DNA from: Verrucomicrobiota bacterium
Lineage (GTDB): Bacteria > Verrucomicrobiota > Verrucomicrobiia > Opitutales > Puniceicoccaceae
Direction: 5' to 3'
NCBI GenBank assembly: GCA_038744685.1
Contig: JBCDMB010000022.1
Coordinates: 1 to 58,534 of the forward strand
DNA length: 58,534 bases
Shown in pieces: positions 16,422-25,057 of the stretch. The notes beneath the pieces were generated by a model, which saw only the letters and a list, made by a program, of their open reading frames with translations, was not told the origin of the DNA and ran no database searches. Both the position numbers and the translations under genes were made by a program. Every line of letters begins with the position of its first letter. The first letter of the stretch is position 1.

Positions 16422-18133
16422 GTGTTTCCATCGATTTTCCTTCTCCTCAACAGCAGGTTTCTGAAGACCGCTTGCTGAACGGTTTGGGGGTAGAACCGGA
16501 TGAAGAGTGGTTTGCAACGGACCGTCAGGGAAAGATTCGCTACCTGGCTAGAAAACTTGGCATTTCAGAAAACGAGACCTCCCGGCGAGTGGCTGCAGTA
16601 GCGAAAATTCCATTCGTGGAAGATTTTTTGGTCGACGAAGACCAGATGGAGCGGGCGCCCACCCGTTTACTTCATTCCCTGCAGTTTCTGCCAGCGAAAG
16701 CAGACCGCAGCGGTGAAAGATCCTTAATGGAAGCCGTTACAATTTGGCCTCTGAGTCCGGTTGAGCAGCGCTGGATTCGGACCCTGTCGGGCCAGTGGCC
16801 AATCGTCCGGCTTGGGACAATGGAGAAAATTTCGGACCGGATAACCGAGCGTTACGGAGTTGGTTCTGCGAGTTTGGAAGGGCAGGAATCAATCGTCGCA
16901 GAAGAGGAATTGAGTGAGGAAGAGGACGAAGACGCAGCCGTAATCCGTTTCGTCAACGAAGTCATCCGGCAGGCGTTGGAGAGCCGAGCAACTGACATTC
17001 ACTTCGAGCCGCACCGAGAGAAGTTGGCGATTCGCTATCGGATCGACGGTGAACTGACGAAAGTGGCGGTTCCGGAGAACTTGCAGAGTTTTCAGGCCGC
17101 TATCATTTCGCGGATTAAGATTATGGCTCATCTGAACATTTCGGAGCGTCGTCGCCCTCAGGACGGTCGTATTGGCTTCCAGTGGGGCAAGGATGAGATC
17201 GATATTCGTATTTCGACTTTTCCAACACTCTACGGTGAAAGTGTGAGTCTCCGTCTTCTCAATCAAAAGAGCCAGGCCATGAGTGTAGATGATCTGGGAC
17301 TGCGGGACTTTGAAAAGAAGATCGTGGGTGAGGTGGTGCGTCGACCCAATGGAATCATTCTTGTAACTGGACCTACTGGTTCGGGAAAGTCGACCTCTCT
17401 TAATGCCTTTATCCGCATGGTGCATTCTCCCAACAAAAGGATCATGACGGTTGAGGATCCGATTGAGTATGAGGTTCCCGGTGTCAATCAAACCCAGATC
17501 CGCGAAGACCTTGGCCTTACCTTTGCCCGTTCACTTCGTCACATCTTGCGGCAGGATCCCGACATCATCATGGTAGGTGAGATTCGCGATCGCGATACAG
17601 CTGAAATTGCGATTCGTGCCTCTCTCACGGGTCACTTGGTGCTTTCGACTCTTCACACTAATGATGCGCCCGGGGCACTAACGAGGCTGATCGACATGGA
17701 AATTGAGCCGTTCCTCATCGCTTCGAGTGTCGAGCTGGTAATTGCCCAAAGACTGGTCAGACGTCTTTGTACTCATTGTGCGGAAAAGCGTCTGGTTCCC
17801 CCAGATCAGGTGCTTTCGATGAGGCGGATGTTGGATCTATCGATAGAGGGATTTGACCCGAGTACAGTGTCCCTTTCCTATCCGGTAGGTTGCGAATGGT
17901 GTCGTGGTCTTGGATATCGAGGGAGAGTGGGGGTTTTTGAGATGTTGGAGGTCCAGGCGGCGGCCCACGATCTCGTTCTCGAACGGGCTTCTTCCAAACG
18001 GATCCGAGAGGCGGCTATGGCGGACGGGATGAAGACCCTACAGGAGAGTGCATGGGACTTGATGATATCTGGCATCTCTTCGCCCGAAGAAGCACTACGG
18101 CATGTGAGGACTTCGGAGGAAGAGTCAGTATAA
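16418..18133 (+). CDS. gspE: Type II secretion ATPase GspE
   Basis: 571 aa. The N-terminal MshEN-like domain (about 20-150) is followed by the RecA-like core. Visible motifs are Walker A GPTGSGKST (about 318-326), the Asp box TVEDPIEYEVPG, Walker B DPDIIMVGEIRD, and the His box TGHLVLSTLHTND. A zinc-binding insertion has two cysteine pairs (CTHC and CEWC). GspE powers pseudopilus assembly from the cytoplasmic face and would dock on the GspL-like protein. An acidic linker EEELSEEEDEDAA precedes the core. The ATG overlaps the preceding TGA (ATGA). A firm call. Confidence 0.96.
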   Translation: MSVSIDFPSPQQQVSEDRLLNGLGVEPDEEWFATDRQGKIRYLARKLGISENETSRRVAAVAKIPFVEDFLVDEDQMERAPTRLLHSLQFLPAKADRSGERSLMEAVTIWPLSPVEQRWIRTLSGQWPIVRLGTMEKISDRITERYGVGSASLEGQESIVAEEELSEEEDEDAAVIRFVNEVIRQALESRATDIHFEPHREKLAIRYRIDGELTKVAVPENLQSFQAAIISRIKIMAHLNISERRRPQDGRIGFQWGKDEIDIRISTFPTLYGESVSLRLLNQKSQAMSVDDLGLRDFEKKIVGEVVRRPNGIILVTGPTGSGKSTSLNAFIRMVHSPNKRIMTVEDPIEYEVPGVNQTQIREDLGLTFARSLRHILRQDPDIIMVGEIRDRDTAEIAIRASLTGHLVLSTLHTNDAPGALTRLIDMEIEPFLIASSVELVIAQRLVRRLCTHCAEKRLVPPDQVLSMRRMLDLSIEGFDPSTVSLSYPVGCEWCRGLGYRGRVGVFEMLEVQAAAHDLVLERASSKRIREAAMADGMKTLQESAWDLMISGISSPEEALRHVRTSEEESV

Positions 18134-18139
18134 GGCGTC

Positions 18140-19363
18140 ATGCCCACTTTCCAATACACCGCGCGTGACTCCCGCGGAAAGGCAACAGGCGGAGAGATCG
18201 ACGCGGCAGATCGGGTGCAAGCTACCCGTCGTTTGAGAGGGATTGGTCTTCGCCCTACAGGAATTAGTGAGAAGGCGTTAAAGAAGTCGAAGAGTTCACC
18301 CAAAAGGCGTAGCTCTTCACGCAGCATCAGGGATTCGGATGTGGACGCACTTCTCAAGATGCTTCTTGGCCTTGTGAAGGGGGGAATGGCCATCGGGGAC
18401 GCCGTGCGCAATCTCAGGGATCGAGCCAGCTCGCCGGTGCTTCGCGATCTTGCTTCAAGAGTGTGGGCGCGCCTTAGCGATGGATCGACTCTTGGGCAGG
18501 CATTGAAGGATGCAGCCCCTGGGCGAAACCGCGAAACGATGAACACGGTAATCGAGATCGGAGAGCAGACCGGAAATTTGCCACCGATTTTGGAAGAGCT
18601 CTTAGAGCAGCGGGACGAGAGCAGGGCAGTCCGGAGAAAATTGATCGGTAGTCTTCTTTATCCGACTTTTCTCTTCGGTATGGCTCTTGCCGTAGCGGCT
18701 TTCCTCCTGTTTTTTCTCATGCCTCGGGTTCAATCTACTGTGGAGGGGTTGGGCTCAGGATTATCTCCTTTTGCCGCGTTTCTGATCGGTGCTTCGAATT
18801 TGCTTCTCCTTGCAGCGCCGATTTTAGCTGGCATTGCCCTGGTTGCTCTCATCGTTTCTGCGATCATGCATCGTACACCGGAAGGTAGGTATCGCTTTGA
18901 TCGGTTCCTTCTGAAAGTGCCTGTTGTTGGTGCGATTGTGAAGGATGCGGAAGTATACCGGCTTTGTAGTATATTGGCGTTACTTCTCGGAAGCGGTATC
19001 CACGCGTCCCAAGCATTTTCCCTAACCCGTCAAGCGATCCGTAATCTTGAGCTTCGAAAACGCTTCGAGGAAGTCCGCAGTCTTGTGAATGAGGGGGCAT
19101 CCGTGGCTGTCTCGCTCCAGCAGCATGGTCTGTTGGATCCCACTGCATCAGACTTGTTGAAGGTGGGCGAAGAGACCGGAGAGCTTTCACATGGTTTCGA
19201 TGGACTGCGGGCCGACTACCGAGAATCTCTGGGTGACCGGCTGCGGAATCTCACCGTGATCGTCTCTGGCGGCGCGATTGGAGGAGCCTTTCTTTTCGTT
19301 ACCATGGTGGCACTTGCAGTGGTTACATCGATCTTCCAAGTGGGTAACTCGATTGGGCTTTAA
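18140..19363 (+). CDS. gspF: Type II secretion inner-membrane platform protein GspF
   Basis: 407 aa, standard length. The N-terminus MPTFQYTARDSRGKATGGEI is characteristic. Two GspF repeats follow with three membrane helices (about 170-195, 215-240 and 375-400), and EIGEQTGNLPPILEEL and VGEETGELSHGFD are the paired conserved motifs. It is the platform that transmits ATPase work to the pseudopilus. It lies 6 bp after gspE. Its TAA stop (19361-19363) is the left copy of the target duplication of the miniature element that follows, suggesting the stop once overlapped the ATG of the lipase gene. Confidence 0.95.
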   Translation: MPTFQYTARDSRGKATGGEIDAADRVQATRRLRGIGLRPTGISEKALKKSKSSPKRRSSSRSIRDSDVDALLKMLLGLVKGGMAIGDAVRNLRDRASSPVLRDLASRVWARLSDGSTLGQALKDAAPGRNRETMNTVIEIGEQTGNLPPILEELLEQRDESRAVRRKLIGSLLYPTFLFGMALAVAAFLLFFLMPRVQSTVEGLGSGLSPFAAFLIGASNLLLLAAPILAGIALVALIVSAIMHRTPEGRYRFDRFLLKVPVVGAIVKDAEVYRLCSILALLLGSGIHASQAFSLTRQAIRNLELRKRFEEVRSLVNEGASVAVSLQQHGLLDPTASDLLKVGEETGELSHGFDGLRADYRESLGDRLRNLTVIVSGGAIGGAFLFVTMVALAVVTSIFQVGNSIGL

Positions 19364-19642
19364 TACCAAATTTAAGAATGATTGACAGATATGGTGCAGC
19401 TCGGAATCGAAGCAGCGCAAGGCGCGGGGATCGGATGCCTATCGAGATACGCGTCGATCCCTTCAACGCCGCGAACTTCGATTCCGGGCGCATCCTTTCA
19501 GGACGGGCGTGGGATGAGCCTGAGCAGTCCCGCGGACGCGGGACCCGATTGGCACGGGTCGCAGACCCGCCTCCAATCGGGCCGCCTCACTCAGACTCAT
19601 CTCCCATCCCGCCATAACTATCAATCATTCTTAAATTTGGTA
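19364..19642. mobile_element. 279-bp miniature inverted-repeat element (MITE-like) with two internal hairpins
   Basis: Perfect 22-bp terminal inverted repeats lie at 19364-19385 (starting TACCAAATTTAAG) and 19621-19642, extending imperfectly about nine bases inward (ATGG at 19391-19394 against CCAT at 19612-19615). The element is flanked by TAA on both sides (19361-19363 and 19643-19645), a probable 3-bp target duplication. Inside are two adjacent long hairpins. One has arms 19403-19412/19476-19485 and an inner pair 19427-19433/19455-19461. The other has arms 19544-19552/19573-19581 plus imperfect outer pairing from about 19502 to 19613. There is no coding capacity. The 3-bp duplication is compatible with an IS5-like source, but no transposase gene is in the window. 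Confidence 0.85.
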
Positions 19643-19644
19643 TA

Positions 19645-21093
19645 ATGCGTTCTTTACCGAAGCTGGGTTTCCTACTTCTCGCTCTAGTCCTCCTTGGAGG
19701 GTGCAAGACTGCTGTAAAGGCACCAGATATCCCTGAAATCTACCGCTTGCCGGCTCGCTATGAAGGCGTGGATCGAAACCCGGTAATCGTGGTTCCGGGA
19801 ATCATGGGCTCGATCCTGGAACAAGAGGGCACGGGAGTTCCAGTCTGGGGTGCATTTTCAGGAGAATTTGTTGATCCGGAGACGCCTTATGGAGCTGCCC
19901 TTGCTGCTCTTCCAATGGCTAAAGGAGTACCCTTGTCAGACCTACAGGATGACGTTGTTTCGACTGGGGCACTGGACCGACTCAGATTTGATCTTTTTGG
20001 TCTTCCCATCGAACTCTCTGCCTACGCCAACATTATGCGAACTCTCGGAGTGGGCGGGTATGCTGATGAAGATCTAGGGCGTGCAGGGGAGATTGACTAC
20101 GGAGACCGTCACTACACTTGTTTTCAGTTTCATTACGATTGGCGCAGGTCAAACGTCGAAAATGCTGCGCTTCTCGACGCTTTCATCCAAGATAAGGCAG
20201 AATACGTCAGGCAGCAACGGAGGGAACGTTTTGGCGAGACAGATGAACCTGTCCGTTTCGACATTGTTGCCCATTCAATGGGTGGTTTAATCACGCGGTA
20301 TTACCTGCGATACGGTGCAGAGCAGCTTCCCTCGAATGGAAGCCTTCCTGAGATTACCTGGGAGGGAGCCAAACACGTGGAAAAAGCAATTCTGGTTGGC
20401 ACACCGAACGGTGGCTCAACTGACTCGATTCATCGCCTAGTAGATGGATTGGACCTCAGTATCCTTGCGCAATATGACCCGGTAATCATTGGTACTTTTC
20501 CTTCTCTCTATGAGTTGATGCCAAGGGGAAGACAGCAGGTTCTTCAGGTCGATGGGGTGCCGACTGAATGGCTGGAACCAACGGATCCATCGGTCTGGTT
20601 TCGATTCGGATGGGGACTGGCGGCAGATGGTAAAGAAGCAGAGTTAGCGAGAATCCTCCCCAACGTTCCAGTGGACCAACTCAAAGAAATCGCCCGTGAT
20701 CACCTTGAGAAGTGTCTTCAGAACGCCCAGCAGTTCCATGAGGCGATTGATCGACCGGCCAGTCCTCCGCCCGGAACGGTGATTGAATTGTTCGCCGCTG
20801 ACTCTGAACCCACGCCATCGCTTGTTCTTGTCGATCCGGCGACCTACGAGATTCGTCAGACTCAATTGAGACCCGGTGACCGGACCGTTTTGCGAACGAG
20901 TGCTCTCATGGATGAGAGAGTTGGGCAGAAGTGGGTTCCACGGCTTCGATCTCCAATTCAATGGAACGCAGTGACCTTCATTTTCTCGGATCACCTAGGG
21001 ATGACACGCGATCCGGTCTTTACGGACAATATTCTCTACCGGCTCCTCGAAGCTCCGAGACCGACTCAAAGGGAGACACGAAATGGTTTGTAG
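19645..21093 (+). CDS. LCAT/PGAP1-like alpha/beta hydrolase, lipoprotein
   Basis: 482 aa. The N-terminus ends in a lipobox (LVLLGGC, Cys20), so the protein is probably lipid-anchored in the envelope. The core shows the lecithin:cholesterol acyltransferase-like opening PVIVVPGIMGS and the nucleophile elbow AHSMGGL with Ser211. Late Asp and His residues (SDHLGM near 452) could complete the triad. It should be a lipase, esterase or acyltransferase acting on lipids; the substrate is unknown. The ATG lies 2 bp beyond the miniature element, so no native ribosome site remains. Removing the element gives TAATG, i.e. a stop/start overlap with gspF. It overlaps the next gene by 11 bp. Confidence 0.85.
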   Translation: MRSLPKLGFLLLALVLLGGCKTAVKAPDIPEIYRLPARYEGVDRNPVIVVPGIMGSILEQEGTGVPVWGAFSGEFVDPETPYGAALAALPMAKGVPLSDLQDDVVSTGALDRLRFDLFGLPIELSAYANIMRTLGVGGYADEDLGRAGEIDYGDRHYTCFQFHYDWRRSNVENAALLDAFIQDKAEYVRQQRRERFGETDEPVRFDIVAHSMGGLITRYYLRYGAEQLPSNGSLPEITWEGAKHVEKAILVGTPNGGSTDSIHRLVDGLDLSILAQYDPVIIGTFPSLYELMPRGRQQVLQVDGVPTEWLEPTDPSVWFRFGWGLAADGKEAELARILPNVPVDQLKEIARDHLEKCLQNAQQFHEAIDRPASPPPGTVIELFAADSEPTPSLVLVDPATYEIRQTQLRPGDRTVLRTSALMDERVGQKWVPRLRSPIQWNAVTFIFSDHLGMTRDPVFTDNILYRLLEAPRPTQRETRNGL

Positions 21094-22291
21094 TTTCGTA
21101 AAGTCTTGTATCAGAAGTCCGGCTTTGGCATTTGCGGCTCTGTTCCTGACGGCTTTTCTCAACGGGGAAGAGTGGTCTCTTCGTCAGTGGACAAGCGTTG
21201 ACGGTCGAGAGATGCAGGCTCGGTTGATCGAGATTCGTGATGACGGTCAGGTCACGATTGAGCGGCAGGACGGCTTTCGCTTTACCTTGGACCGAAGTCG
21301 TTTTTCGCCAGCAGATGTTGCCTACATTGAAAAACAAGAAGCCATTGGCAGAAGTAAGGAAATCGATTGGAAGATGCCTTCAAATTCGCCTTTTTATGTT
21401 ATCAAATCCGTGCGGAAGACGAAGGTTGATGGGTACATCAGGACGGAGGAAGGATGGGAACATGGAATCAATGCAATCGAGGTGATTGTCGAATATGAAG
21501 GTGAACGAATAAGCGTAAAGGGATCGATCGCGGCATACTTCTTCGATCGAGACGATCAGTTGATTCGCCATTTTAAGGAAGCATCTCGAATTGAAGTCAG
21601 TAACGAGGTATACGAGGATCCACCTAAGTCATTTGAGCCGGGAGAACGGTACAATGTCTATTTTCCAATTTCAAAGTTTCTGGAAGGAAGAGACTGGGAC
21701 ACGGTTTTGGTAGTTTTCTCGGGGCCTGATGGTATATCAGCGGAGATGGATCCGCGCCGCTCTTTTGAGGATTTTGCGTTCAGCGAGAAAGAGAGGTTGT
21801 TTCCGGATTGGGACCCGAGTCTCCTAGTGAAAGACGATACAGAAACCATAGCCCCTACTACCGAGCTGGAACTGGAGATAAGAAGAGTCCGCCGATCCGA
21901 CTGGCCGCTCAGCCTTCTGTTTAATGGGGACTGGAGGCGAGGTGGCGACTGTATCGAAAGTGAAGTTCGAGTGAGGGGTGGTCTTCCCTCGAAAACCCCG
22001 GAGGTCCGGTTGTACCTTTTTGATAGAGAGAATCAGTTAGTAGGTCAGCGAAATAAGCCTTCGATGGCGGCAATTGGAGGTCAGGAATATGTTCAAGTGC
22101 CCAAAATCTCTGAGGAGCGTGATTGGTATCCGGTTGTCTTTGCTCTCGATGAAGATCTGGAAAGACTCGACTGGAGAAGCGCGGTTGTTGTGTTCTCAAT
22201 CGGTAAGCAGTCTGTCGCAGAGATATACTCGCGATCAGGAGCGGAGCTGGAAGATGTTAGTTTTCCCGAAAAGAAACGTTTGGGCTTCTGA
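21083..22291 (+). CDS. Exported SHD1-domain protein of unknown function
   Basis: 402 aa. A signal peptide (about 1-28, ending FLNGEEW) is followed by an SHD1 domain at about 30-82 (RQWTSVDGREMQARLIEI, FTLDRSRFSPADVAYI). This small domain is common in exported Planctomycetes and Verrucomicrobia proteins. The rest holds two similar beta-rich segments of roughly 130 residues, one at 110-235 and one at 260-400. Each ends in a pattern like RDW..V.V.FS/.LD and SFPEKKRL or FSEKERLFPDW, suggesting an internal duplication. The enzymatic role is unknown. It overlaps the lipase stop by 11 bp and probably closes the secretion transcript. Confidence 0.78.
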   Translation: MVCSFVKSCIRSPALAFAALFLTAFLNGEEWSLRQWTSVDGREMQARLIEIRDDGQVTIERQDGFRFTLDRSRFSPADVAYIEKQEAIGRSKEIDWKMPSNSPFYVIKSVRKTKVDGYIRTEEGWEHGINAIEVIVEYEGERISVKGSIAAYFFDRDDQLIRHFKEASRIEVSNEVYEDPPKSFEPGERYNVYFPISKFLEGRDWDTVLVVFSGPDGISAEMDPRRSFEDFAFSEKERLFPDWDPSLLVKDDTETIAPTTELELEIRRVRRSDWPLSLLFNGDWRRGGDCIESEVRVRGGLPSKTPEVRLYLFDRENQLVGQRNKPSMAAIGGQEYVQVPKISEERDWYPVVFALDEDLERLDWRSAVVVFSIGKQSVAEIYSRSGAELEDVSFPEKKRLGF

Positions 22292-22380
22292 TAGCAGTCG
22301 TCGCGAAAAAACAGAGGTATCCCAAGACTGAGAGTGTCCGGGGTTCCGAATCACAGGCACTGTTTTGTGAGGAATTTGCT

Positions 22381-23019
22381 CTAACCCTTTACTTCGGGAT
22401 TCATCGAGTAGGTTCCCATATGAGAAGCACTTGCGAGAATATGTCCCTCCATGGCTTCCCGTGCAGTTTGACCAGTGAACTCGCCCTGTAGGCCCAGTGT
22501 GTCGATATCGAGGGCGAAGACCTCAAAGTGGTAGTGATGCACAATAGTGTCATTCCAAGGAGGGCACGGGCCATCGTAACCTCCGTAGACGCCCTCCATG
22601 TCGGGGTCTCCTGCAAACCATGCGGTGTAATCGTTCTGTCCCGTCACGCCATATTGAGTCGAACCTACCTTCTTACCTCTTGGAGTGACACCCACACTGG
22701 CGGCACCCTCGTCCAAACCTGAGACATCGGCGGGTATATCGACCAGAACCCAGTGAAAAAAGTCCACGCGGGGCAGATCTGCAGGCACGACTTTGCCTTC
22801 CTGGTTCACGTCTTCTCCTGACGAAGGCACGTCCGGATCGTAACAGATGATTGCGAACGATTGAGTGTTTTCAGGTGCATCCGACCAAGTGATCGCAGGA
22901 CTTACGTTGTCACTTGGGGCGAACGGAGACTCTTGGCCCGGCCGACCAAAAGCGAATCGGGTAGGGATGGGAGAGCCGTAGCCCCACGAGTCAATGTCTA
23001 TGGTGAATGGTTTGTTCAT
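22381..23019 (-). CDS. YbhB/YbcL-family PEBP (Raf kinase inhibitor-like) protein
   Basis: 212 aa, a little longer than the ~160-180 aa of E. coli YbhB because of an extra loop around EDVNQEGKVVPADLPRVDF. Family motifs are SPAITWSDAPENTQSFAIICYDPDVP near residues 40-65, FFHWVLVDIP, and YGGYDGPCPPWNDTIVHHYHFEVFALD. There is no signal peptide, so it is cytoplasmic. The biochemical role of bacterial PEBP proteins is poorly defined. The gene stands alone between the secretion operon (convergent, 89 bp away) and a long gap with no clear gene. Confidence 0.92.
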   Translation of the reverse strand: MNKPFTIDIDSWGYGSPIPTRFAFGRPGQESPFAPSDNVSPAITWSDAPENTQSFAIICYDPDVPSSGEDVNQEGKVVPADLPRVDFFHWVLVDIPADVSGLDEGAASVGVTPRGKKVGSTQYGVTGQNDYTAWFAGDPDMEGVYGGYDGPCPPWNDTIVHHYHFEVFALDIDTLGLQGEFTGQTAREAMEGHILASASHMGTYSMNPEVKG

Positions 23020-23597
23020 TTTTCTACATTCTTTGGTGGTAGGGAAATTGAGATGGGCTCCTAGAAGAGGTGTTTTTCTGTCGAACTGAAATGCCGCCAG
23101 GCGGGCGGAAAGGGGACTCCGTTTCTGTGTCTTTTTATGCTGTTCGGTTGTATTCGATGCAAGCCAGTAGCTTCGTTCTGTTCCTCAAGGAGTTGCGATC
23201 AATTCCCTCAATCGAGTGGGTTTCTTCTAGCCTAGCAAAGGGTGATTTCGGAACCGATTGCAGAATGACTTTGAAATACCCGTAGCCACTTCTTTAGGAA
23301 GCAGCGCCAGTAAAGAAGACTGGTTCTCGTGCGGAGGAGGTTTTAGATTGGTCGTAGAAGGACTGGCTTGCGGGGTTGTCGGATCAGTGGCATCAGATAC
23401 TTTAAGTAACGTCGAGAGCTTCCTCACTGGGGTTCCGTTCGGTAAAACGGCTTTCTACCCGTCCTTCGAGCCGGATGTCTAGCACGGTCCTTTCGTAGAC
23501 AAATCCTCCTCTTCTAGACGTATCCCAAGTAGGTTTTTTATCAGGATACATCAGCTTTCTCTTTGACCTCTCTTAAGGAAAGCTTCGTTGTCGAAAG
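23020..23597. other. 578-bp stretch without a convincing gene
   Basis: This divergent gap between the PEBP gene and the HAD phosphatase must carry both promoters. A short GC-rich palindrome-like run lies at 23092-23107 (GCCGCCAGGCGGGCGG). An open frame at about 23246-23482 on the plus strand can only start at TTG and has no family resemblance, and an overlapping minus-strand frame is equally weak. It could be a decayed gene or a small unannotated one. Nothing further can be supported. Confidence 0.4.
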
Positions 23598-24209
23598 ATG
23601 AGCATTACCTTGCCCAAGGGAAATTTCGAGGCCTACATCTTCGACTGCGACGGTACTTTGGTCGATTCAATGCCGCTTCATCACGAGGCATGGAATCATA
23701 GTCTTCGTTCTTCAGGAACCGAGTGGGACCTTCCCGAAGACTATTTCTACAGAACTGCGGGAAAGTCTCTCCACCAGGTGATTGAGGAGCTGAACGAGAT
23801 TTACGATGAAACCCTGATCCCAGAATCCGTGGGTGTTATCAAGGAACGCTTTTTTCATGACCGGATCACCTCGTTGAAGGCCTTCCCTGATGTAGTGGGG
23901 CATTTGCGGGATGCTCATGAACGTGGACTCCCTGTGGCGGTGGCTTCAGGAAGTGTGCGAGAGGCTGTGGTTCGATCTTTGGAAGTAACCGGGATTGCCG
24001 ATTTGATCGACGTCATCGTCGCCGCTGAAGACGTTGCGAGGGGAAAGCCGGCGCCTGACTGTTTCCTTCTGGCGGCGGAGCGCCTGAGAGTTCGTCCCCA
24101 GGGTTGTCTGGTCTTTGAAGACGGGGTGGCTGGTCAAGAGGCCGCTGAGACCTGCGGAATGACTACGGTTATGGTTGATGCTCGGCGAGGGGTGGCAAAA
24201 GCCCACTAA
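23598..24209 (+). CDS. HAD-superfamily phosphatase, beta-phosphoglucomutase/YqaB-like
   Basis: 203 aa. Motif I FDCDGTLVDS carries the nucleophile Asp near residue 15, followed by MPLHHEAWNHSL, the cap sequence shared by YqaB-type fructose-1-phosphatases and beta-phosphoglucomutases. Motif II is VAVASGS, motif III GKPAPDCFLLAA and motif IV VFEDGVAGQEAA. It is likely a small sugar-phosphate phosphatase in the cytoplasm; the substrate cannot be told from sequence. It converges on the pseudouridine synthase gene with 5 bp between stops. The start ATG follows a purine-rich stretch (TCGAAAG) rather than a strong ribosome site. Confidence 0.9.
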   Translation: MSITLPKGNFEAYIFDCDGTLVDSMPLHHEAWNHSLRSSGTEWDLPEDYFYRTAGKSLHQVIEELNEIYDETLIPESVGVIKERFFHDRITSLKAFPDVVGHLRDAHERGLPVAVASGSVREAVVRSLEVTGIADLIDVIVAAEDVARGKPAPDCFLLAAERLRVRPQGCLVFEDGVAGQEAAETCGMTTVMVDARRGVAKAH

Positions 24210-24214
24210 GAGGA

Positions 24215-24991
24215 TCAAGTCATTTCTCGGGCTTCCCAAAAGGAGGAAAGATCCGAAGGCAAAGGGGCCTCAAGGCTAGGCAACCCGAGATCATTGCTGA
24301 GTTCCCAAGAGTCGCAATGAAGTGCTTGGCGATGGAAGGCTAATCCTGAGGCGAGGCGATCGGTCCAACCCTCTGAACAAAACTCAAGATAGAAGGTTTC
24401 GTCGGGTCCGTAGAGTTTGTCTCCGAGGAGAGGAATGCCGAGGTGAGATGCGTGAACGCGGATTTGGTGTTTACGCCCACCGTCTGTATGGACTCTGCAG
24501 AGCGTAAACTGTCCGTCTGTCTTGAGAGGTTGGAAATGGGTGCGGATCGACGGGTCCCTCTCGGCTGGGTGCGTGGTCATTTTCACACGAACTTCGCTGG
24601 TCTTGTCCGGAACGATTCGAGCATCGACCGATTGAGGTTCAGTCATTTTACCTTCCACGATTGCGAAGTAAGACTTTCGAACTTTTCGCGCTTCGATTGC
24701 CATCTGGATAAACCGGGCGGCTCCACGGTCTTTCGCAAAAACGACGATTCCACTCGTTTCGCGGTCTAGCCGACTGACAAGGTGGAGTCTTTCAATATCC
24801 AGATATCGTTTCGCTGCGCCAACCAAACTGGAACCGGGCCCCGTCTTGGAAGGATGGCAGACGAGCCAGCCGGGCTTATCTACTACCAGCACTCGCTCAT
24901 TCTCGAAAAGGATAATCGAGTTGAACTCGTCTTCCCGAATCTCCGGAGCCTCAGGCTGGATGAATCGTTGGTCAGGAGAGTGGAGGAGCAT
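24215..24991 (-). CDS. RluA-family pseudouridine synthase
   Basis: 258 aa. The catalytic motif HLVSRLDRETSG places the essential Asp at residue 76. Later motifs GGRKHQIRVHASHLGIPLLGD match RluA/RluC/TruC-type enzymes. There is no S4 RNA-binding domain at the N-terminus, so it is of the short RluA/TruC kind. The target uridine in rRNA or tRNA cannot be assigned. It is separated from miaA by 66 bp on the same strand; both act on structured RNA, but a shared transcript is only possible. Confidence 0.92.
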   Translation of the reverse strand: MLLHSPDQRFIQPEAPEIREDEFNSIILFENERVLVVDKPGWLVCHPSKTGPGSSLVGAAKRYLDIERLHLVSRLDRETSGIVVFAKDRGAARFIQMAIEARKVRKSYFAIVEGKMTEPQSVDARIVPDKTSEVRVKMTTHPAERDPSIRTHFQPLKTDGQFTLCRVHTDGGRKHQIRVHASHLGIPLLGDKLYGPDETFYLEFCSEGWTDRLASGLAFHRQALHCDSWELSNDLGLPSLEAPLPSDLSSFWEAREMT

Positions 24992-25057
24992 TGCTAGGTG
25001 GAGTTCTCTAGAGAATAGGTTTGGTGGCCGAATTTCGATCTTCGAAGGTCGAAGATC

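Noticed and set aside
16889-17491. 200-codon minus-strand frame inside gspE
   Set aside because: Antisense to the conserved GspE core, including Walker A.
17878-18546. 222-codon minus-strand frame across the gspE/gspF junction
   Set aside because: Arg/Ser-rich shadow of two firmly identified genes.
23258-23482. 74-codon plus-strand frame in the long gap before the HAD phosphatase
   Set aside because: Starts only at TTG, has no ribosome site and no family match. Kept only as a remark on the gap.
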